From Takakia lepidozioides (lineage: Eukaryota > Streptophyta > Takakiopsida > Takakiales > Takakiaceae): a DNA stretch of 60,000 nt. Location of the stretch: positions 18,850,001-18,910,000 of the forward strand of contig CM060734.1 in assembly GCA_030704615.1 (NCBI GenBank), in the 5' to 3' direction. This document shows, one piece after another, positions 55,120 to 60,000 of this stretch. Made by a program: the position numbers and the translations under genes. The first letter of the stretch is position 1. The number at the start of each line of letters is the position of its first letter. The notes under the pieces are model-generated. The model saw only the letters and a program-made list of their open reading frames with translations, was not told the DNA's origin and did no database searches.

Positions 55120-58100
55120 CTAGAGGAACTCTACCCAACGACACTGTCTGCGACTGAGGTTGGGTTGTGTGGCCAGATACTTCAAGCTTTCATGGTCTGT
55201 CTCAATCTTAAATTCCCTTCCCAGTAGATAATGCCGCCAAACCTTTAAGGCATGTATGATGGCTAGCAATTCTTTTTCATGCACTGGGTAGTTCAGCTCT
55301 GCTGGGCTTAGTTTTCTAGACTCATAAGCTATTACCTGTCCGTGTTGCATTAACACAGCTCCTATGGCCAGGTCACTCGCATCTGTGCAAAGTACTAGAC
55401 CACCTGTCTTGTAATCCATTAATTTCAAGACAGGAGCATGTGTTAACATATCTTTAAGCTTTTCAAAGCTCTCATTACAATCTTCGGTCCAGGTAATCGC
55501 TCCTAAGCCTTTCAGCAGGCTAGTGAGAGGGGCTGCAATCTTGGAGAATGCCTTTATAAATCTTCTATAAAAGCTTGCAAGTCCTAAGAATGCTCTCACA
55601 TCTGTTCTATCCTTCGGGACAGGCCATTCTGCCACAGTCTTTACCTTCTTGGGATCAACTAACACGCCATCTTTTGACACTATAAATCCCAAGTATTCCA
55701 TTTGGGAAACAAAAAACTCACATTTGCTCTTCTTAGCATAGAGTTTATTCTCTCTCAAAATCTCAAGGACACTTTTCAAGTGTTCTATGTGTTCTTCTTC
55801 AGACTTGGAATAGATTAAGATGTCATCCATGAAGACTAACACAAATTTCCCCAGATACTTTCTGAATAAGGTATTCATTAAGCACATGAAAGTGGCTGGT
55901 GCATTTGTGAGTCCAAAAGACATCACTGTATATTCATAGTGGCCAAATCTAGTTCTGAAGGCCGTCTTAAACGTGTCCGAGTCTTTGACACGGATCTGAT
56001 GGTATCCACTTCGTAGGTCTATCTTTGAAAATACTTGCGCACCATGCAAGTAATCAAATAAGTCATCTATTCTAGGAAGTGGAAACTTATTCTTTACGGT
56101 TAGTTTATTCAACCATCTGTAGTCCGCACACAACCTTAAAGTTCCGTCTTTCTTTTTCTTAAACAACACTGGTGCTCCCCAGGGAGACTTGCTAGGCTTA
56201 ATATAACCTTTCTCTAGCAAATCAGCCAGCTGTCTCTCCAATTCTTCATTCTCCACCAAAGAATGCCTATAAGGAATCCTAGAGACAGAAATCGCTTCAG
56301 GAACTAACTCAATGGCATGATCTACATCCCTTTCAGGAGGTAGTCCAGGCAGATCACTAGGAAACACGTCTGAAAATTCAGACAGGATTTTATCTGCTCT
56401 GTTGAGATTGTTCAACTTCACTTCAATGTCTTTGTCATCATTCTCATGAATGCTTACGAAGAACAGCTGACCGGCTGTCTTCCGTATGCATCGCTTCATT
56501 TGAAGGGCTGACAACAAAGGAACATTGGGTAGGGCTCTCGTACCTGTAAGCTTGAATCGCTTACCACCAGGCAATTCCCCTTCCACTGCACAATTTCGGC
56601 ATGCCACTTGAGCGTCCACAGCTGCCAGCCACTGCATTCCCAAAATGATGTCGTACCTCGCGCCATCCCAAACCTCAAAATCTACCTCAGTGGTGATCCC
56701 TTGCATTGTGACAGGGATCTCCAAACTTTTGTTGTTGGTAGATCCTGTATCTCCATTGGGCAACAGAATGGTACTGGTGCCAACCTCCTTCAACTGCAGC
56801 TTGCACTTTTTTGCAAAATTTTGAGACATGAAGTTATGGCTGCTTCCTGGGTCAATCAAAACAGTCGTGGTTTCTCTTCCCACTTGACCATTTAATCGTA
56901 TGACTGTGGGATTATGGTCTATCTCTTTACCCATCACAGCCGCTGAGATCCTCAGTTGTTTACCCTTGCTCGTCCCACGTGCATCCACATCCATTTTATC
57001 CTCAACCTCTTGCACAATCACAGCTGCAGCTGCGCGTTGTACGCGTTTGGGACACTCGAACGCCCTATGGTTTCTCTCATGACAGATAAAACATTGACCC
57101 AAGCGCCGGTGTTCTTCCTGTTCCTTCTCTGATAGGCGTTTGGTCGCTGAAGCTCCAAACTTCTGATTATCTCTAGGCTCAGTCTTTGTTGTCTTCTTAT
57201 TGAACCTTTTCCAATTCTTTCTCTTCTGACCTCCACCAAAAGGGAATGACTTCGGCTTGAAATCCCTATCAATAGGTGCACTCGCACCCAGATGTGCTCT
57301 GTGCTGGCTCTCAAAATTGATAGCTAGTCTATATGCATTAGCCTCTGTCTTCGGCTCATATGCTTGAACCAAAAATCTGATAGCCTTATCTAGTCCAGTC
57401 AGGAAGAAATCCACCCTGTCAGACTCCTTCAAGGAATAGAAGTATGAAGCGTGTTCGTCAAACTTCACCTTGTAGTCTGCCACACTCATTCTTCCCTGGC
57501 TAAGTTCCATCAAACCCATTTTCATCCTGTGCGCATAGTCCTCTGGCAGGTACTGTTCTTTGAAGACCCGTTTGAACTTAGCCCATGTGGTAATCGGGTC
57601 CACTCTCCCTTCCAGACCCGGCTTCTCTTTCATTCTAATCCACCATTCTTTAGATTTGCCTCTCATTTGCAATGAGGCTGTGCGGATCTTATCTGCATCC
57701 GTATAGTCCTCACTGAAGAACTCTTCCAGAGTCTCTAGAAAAGACAGCACCTCTGTGCAAGGCACATTTGGGCGACCATGGAATTTAGGAAGATGCGTCA
57801 TCTTCCTAATTTCCTTGTCAACCGTCCTTCTCTTAGAATCCCTTGCCATCATGGAGCGGCTATCCTGTGAGGATGCACCAGAGGCAGATCCACCTCTAGC
57901 CTCTTTTCTTTTTGTCCTAGTTCTTGTACGCATATCATTATGAGGAACACTTACTGGTTGGTCTACTGCTTGCTGGTCGGGTGGCACCACCAGTGGAGTT
58001 GGATTTGTTGTAGGTCTCTTGCCAACAGCGGCTATGCCCTCCTTCACCCCACTCGCCACCGCCTCGCGAATGACCTGTGCTAGATCTCCCGCTTTCATAG

Positions 58101-58176
58101 TGATAAGTTCTTCTGGTACAACAATTTCTTGTGTTTTCTCAACTGCAGCCTGTGTATGGCTTGTCTCGCCTTCCAT
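55120..58176 (-). CDS. Chromovirus Gag, protease, reverse transcriptase, RNase H
   Basis: ATG at 58176 (MEGETSHTQ). Gag core with WARF-type segment ([20 protein letters not shown]), zinc knuckle [14 protein letters not shown], protease [10 protein letters not shown] (Pro where Ser/Thr is usual), then [34 protein letters not shown], catalytic [19 protein letters not shown]. RNase [39 protein letters not shown]. It ends at a TAG within WVEFL*QFFFELHYV, after which the frame continues open, so this stop is probably a mutation. The frame is otherwise over 3 kb long. Confidence 0.9.
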   Translation of the reverse strand: MEGETSHTQAAVEKTQEIVVPEELITMKAGDLAQVIREAVASGVKEGIAAVGKRPTTNPTPLVVPPDQQAVDQPVSVPHNDMRTRTRTKRKEARGGSASGASSQDSRSMMARDSKRRTVDKEIRKMTHLPKFHGRPNVPCTEVLSFLETLEEFFSEDYTDADKIRTASLQMRGKSKEWWIRMKEKPGLEGRVDPITTWAKFKRVFKEQYLPEDYAHRMKMGLMELSQGRMSVADYKVKFDEHASYFYSLKESDRVDFFLTGLDKAIRFLVQAYEPKTEANAYRLAINFESQHRAHLGASAPIDRDFKPKSFPFGGGQKRKNWKRFNKKTTKTEPRDNQKFGASATKRLSEKEQEEHRRLGQCFICHERNHRAFECPKRVQRAAAAVIVQEVEDKMDVDARGTSKGKQLRISAAVMGKEIDHNPTVIRLNGQVGRETTTVLIDPGSSHNFMSQNFAKKCKLQLKEVGTSTILLPNGDTGSTNNKSLEIPVTMQGITTEVDFEVWDGARYDIILGMQWLAAVDAQVACRNCAVEGELPGGKRFKLTGTRALPNVPLLSALQMKRCIRKTAGQLFFVSIHENDDKDIEVKLNNLNRADKILSEFSDVFPSDLPGLPPERDVDHAIELVPEAISVSRIPYRHSLVENEELERQLADLLEKGYIKPSKSPWGAPVLFKKKKDGTLRLCADYRWLNKLTVKNKFPLPRIDDLFDYLHGAQVFSKIDLRSGYHQIRVKDSDTFKTAFRTRFGHYEYTVMSFGLTNAPATFMCLMNTLFRKYLGKFVLVFMDDILIYSKSEEEHIEHLKSVLEILRENKLYAKKSKCEFFVSQMEYLGFIVSKDGVLVDPKKVKTVAEWPVPKDRTDVRAFLGLASFYRRFIKAFSKIAAPLTSLLKGLGAITWTEDCNESFEKLKDMLTHAPVLKLMDYKTGGLVLCTDASDLAIGAVLMQHGQVIAYESRKLSPAELNYPVHEKELLAIIHALKVWRHYLLGREFKIETDHESLKYLATQPNLSRRQCRWVEFL

Positions 58177-58283
58177 CGACTCTGGAGATGTACTACATCT
58201 ACCTTTAAAGATTATATCCCACTGAAGCAACAAGCTTCCAGAGCCGAATGTCAATTGGCTCATAAACCACAAATCCCAAAAGG

Positions 58284-58309
58284 TTGAAATCCGCTCTGAT
58301 ACCAAGATC
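58284..58309 (-). promoter_or_regulatory. Chromovirus primer-binding site
   Basis: On the minus strand, TTGGTATCAGAGCGGATTT follows the 5' LTR after GATC, matching the common plant initiator tRNA-Met primer site. Confidence 0.8.
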
Positions 58310-58817
58310 TTACAATCCTCTTGTCTTATTCCACTGAATAGCCAAACACCACCATTTGCTTTATGTACAGATCCTTCAAGTCACAATAATTCTTGACTCA
58401 ACAGGAACTAGCACCCAATCCTAGAATTGTACATGGTACTGGAACACAACCAGTCCTCCCAACCGCCACACCATGCATCATTTTCTGTATTATCTCTCTC
58501 TTCCCTGTTCGTAGACACTATTCACCATGGTCGTCTTGTCTTCCACACTCTGTACGGCCAACATCTACGAGCTCTTCTATCTAGGGAACCAAAAACCAGA
58601 AGAAGAGAGTCAAGTCCCCCACTCTCCTCCCTATACACTTCTCAACATCATCATTCTTGCTTTTGGTCTTGATCAACGGAATCCTGCCAACACATCGCCA
58701 CCACCAGCTGTTCCACGTGACATCCCCATCACCTCACCCAGACAGCCGTCGACGATTGCTGAACTGTTCAACGTCCTGCCAAGCCTGTCACAGGTTCGAG
58801 TTCACAGGGACGTTATA
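58310..58817 (-). repeat. Chromovirus 5' LTR
   Basis: 508 bp, TTACAATCC...GTTATA on the plus strand, followed at 58818 by E3 integrase sequence with no duplicated target. Confidence 0.85.
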
Positions 58818-58864
58818 AGAAGGGACACCTAGGAGATTGGGACCTTCAGTTACCTTGGTTAGCC

Positions 58865-59524
58865 ATGGGCTACAGGTTCAGCAAGCAAGCATCACTTGCC
58901 TCCTTCTCACCATACTTTCTTCTCTTTGGCCGAGAGCCGGATTTGCCTACATCCATTCGCAGAGAAGCTGCTACAGTTCTTAACCTTGACGATCCGGACG
59001 TGTGGGCACGTGCATGTGAGCAACGTGCAGAGTTGTTCAAGAGAGTCATGCCCATGGCTTTCGAGAACCTTGCCATTGCACAACACCGTGATACGTTGAG
59101 GTATGCTACCATACGTGGTGGGGGCTATCGTCCTGGGGTTCGGAGATTCAACCCTGGTGACTATGTCTATCTGCAGCAGACTGCTCCTACGACCCTGGAT
59201 GTGACTGCAAGACGTGTTATTTTGAGGGTTCGAGAGGTCTTGCCCTCAGGCGTCTTGGTCTTGGAGGGTCGGGATGGCATAACTTGGAAGGACCATGTGC
59301 GTAATTGTGCGCCATGTCACCTTCCGAATGTCGATGGCAGGATTGACCCAAACCTGGCAGTGGTATTTGCAGGTTTGAGGTGCATGTTGTGTGGGTCTGC
59401 TAAAGGGGCAGCCACCATGCTGGTGTGTGATCGATGCTCTAGAGGTTGGCATATGGGATGCTTGACTCCACCTCTTGAGATGGTTCCGGATGGGGATTGG
59501 TTATGTCCACATTGCATTGGATAA
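58865..59524 (+). CDS. E3 integrase C-terminus with intact PHD finger (partial)
   Basis: 220 codons open from MGYRFSKQASLASFSPYFLL, the tail of the integrase core, through an SH3-like region (GVRRFNPGDYVYLQQ, VREVLPSGVLVLEG, WKDHVRNCAPCHLP) to a PHD finger at ~59373-59518. The eight zinc ligands are in order: CMLC, CDRC, H in GWHMGC, that final C, and CPHC; PDGDWLC has the usual aromatic residue. This copy shows that the PHD is in frame with integrase. The catalytic residues lie upstream and are missing. Confidence 0.85.
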   Translation: MGYRFSKQASLASFSPYFLLFGREPDLPTSIRREAATVLNLDDPDVWARACEQRAELFKRVMPMAFENLAIAQHRDTLRYATIRGGGYRPGVRRFNPGDYVYLQQTAPTTLDVTARRVILRVREVLPSGVLVLEGRDGITWKDHVRNCAPCHLPNVDGRIDPNLAVVFAGLRCMLCGSAKGAATMLVCDRCSRGWHMGCLTPPLEMVPDGDWLCPHCIG

Positions 59525-59783
59525 TGGGAGTGGATACAACCATGGAAGGCTAACAAGAAATGCAAGGCCAAGCTACTATGAGACCTTGAACACACGAGAT
59601 CTTGGCTCAAGTTCACAGATTGCAAGATGGCGACTAACGATGGGGCTACTCTTGTACCCGGCCTCTTGGTTGATAGAGTTTGAGCACAATAGGGACAGTG
59701 ATAGAGGACTTAGTACGGCTGTGGCTATTACATCTTGTAGCTATCTGGAGTTAGAGGGACCTATCCACCAGCTAGGGGGGCGA

Positions 59784-59869
59784 TTGTGGCAGACTACTTT
59801 ATTGTGCATATATGTGTGGTGTGGTTTGGACAGCGATATAGTTGTGTAGCGATACGTATGCGCACGACA
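59784..59869 (+). repeat. E3 repeat B1
   Basis: 86 bp, same length and ends as in E1 (TTGTGGCAG...ACGACA), followed by AC and TGTCAAG, so the joint is GACA-AC-TGTC. Confidence 0.85.
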
Positions 59870-59871
59870 AC

Positions 59872-60000
59872 TGTCAAGTTAAATAAGCACAGTGTGAAAC
59901 TAGCTAGAATAAAGCTAGTTATTTGTATTTAACACTTGGATTTAGGTCAAGTGTTAAATCAGGTGTCAAGTTTAGTTTGACACCTGACCCGTCTTATCTT
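59872..60000 (+). repeat. E3 repeat A2 (partial)
   Basis: The first 129 bp of A, with the same inverted repeats as E1, cut by the window end at CTTATCTT. Confidence 0.8.

Larger units (their letters stand above)
53048..58817 (-). mobile_element. Chromovirus (Ty3/gypsy) with 508-bp LTRs
   Basis: A nearly intact element on the minus strand. LTRs are 53048-53555 and 58310-58817. The primer-binding site (complement at ~58284-58309) contains TGGTATCAGAGC, the initiator tRNA-Met type. A polypurine tract lies at 53556-53566. Coding: gag-protease-RT-RNase H (58176-55120), then integrase with chromodomain (55104-53568). It has one in-frame TAG and one frame change. No target duplication is seen: the left flank is CACTA, the right flank is E3. 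Confidence 0.9.
58818..60000 (+). mobile_element. E3: third methyltransferase-family element, 3' part
   Basis: Matches E1 from ~16627 to its right end. It contains the integrase C-terminal part, PHD finger, 3' untranslated region, polypurine tract (59773-59783), B1 (59784-59869), AC and the first 129 bp of A2, then runs off the window. The left part is lost at the chromovirus junction. B1-AC-A2 confirms the internal B-A joint seen in E1. Confidence 0.85.

Overview
The window looks like nuclear DNA of a green-lineage eukaryote with a large, repeat-rich genome. A charophyte alga such as Chara is my best guess; this is inference, not a database match. Reasons: GT-AG introns in several loci; plant-type mobile elements (CACTA transposon, chromovirus primed by initiator tRNA-Met, LINE with a plant-type ORF1 and a zf-RVT tail); decayed copies of mitochondrial-type HSP60 and a plant-type universal stress protein; and Ty3/gypsy elements carrying a cytosine-5 DNA methyltransferase, which I recall being reported for charophytes and dinoflagellates.

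Layout. 88-2052 (-): frameshifted MULE-like transposase. 2904-5850 (+): multi-exon gene with a ParB-like DGNHR motif, broken by frameshifts. 6000-18121 (+): Ty3/gypsy element 1 (E1), 12.1 kb, decayed, with 4-bp target duplication CCCT. It sits in a ~300-bp tandem repeat built on 24-nt palindromes. 18842-21108 (+): decayed exons resembling a beta-class DNA amino-methyltransferase, probably the 3' half of the same host gene. ~21780-28690 (-): broken LINE. 31075-34297 (-): HSP60 pseudogene with recognisable introns. 36729-46508 (+): element 2 (E2), a young relative of E1 with target duplication TCCT, long open frames and integrase deleted. It lies 110 bp upstream of the start codon of a universal-stress-protein locus (46618-~49256). 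50373-53047: left end and transposase C-terminus of a CACTA element. 53048-58817 (-): chromovirus with 508-bp LTRs. 58818-60000 (+): element 3 (E3), a third relative of E1, cut at both sides.

The system most worth attention is the E1/E2/E3 family. Its order is Gag - protease - C5 DNA methyltransferase - UAG - RT - RNase H - integrase - PHD finger. Four features stand out. (1) An intact-looking methyltransferase is placed before the stop codon, so it would be made at Gag level. (2) The separating stop is a conserved UAG CAA CCA, the tobamovirus-type readthrough context. (3) The primer-binding site is complementary to the element's own LTR and covaries between E1 and E2, which predicts Tf1-like self-priming. 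(4) The integrated unit is permuted as A1 - internal - B1 A2 - B2, bounded by TGTC...GACA and a 4-bp duplication; this resembles the split direct repeats of PAT-type elements but comes with a DDE integrase.

Most other loci are decayed. Many stops in the mobile elements look like C-to-T changes (CAG to TAG), as expected of methylated DNA.
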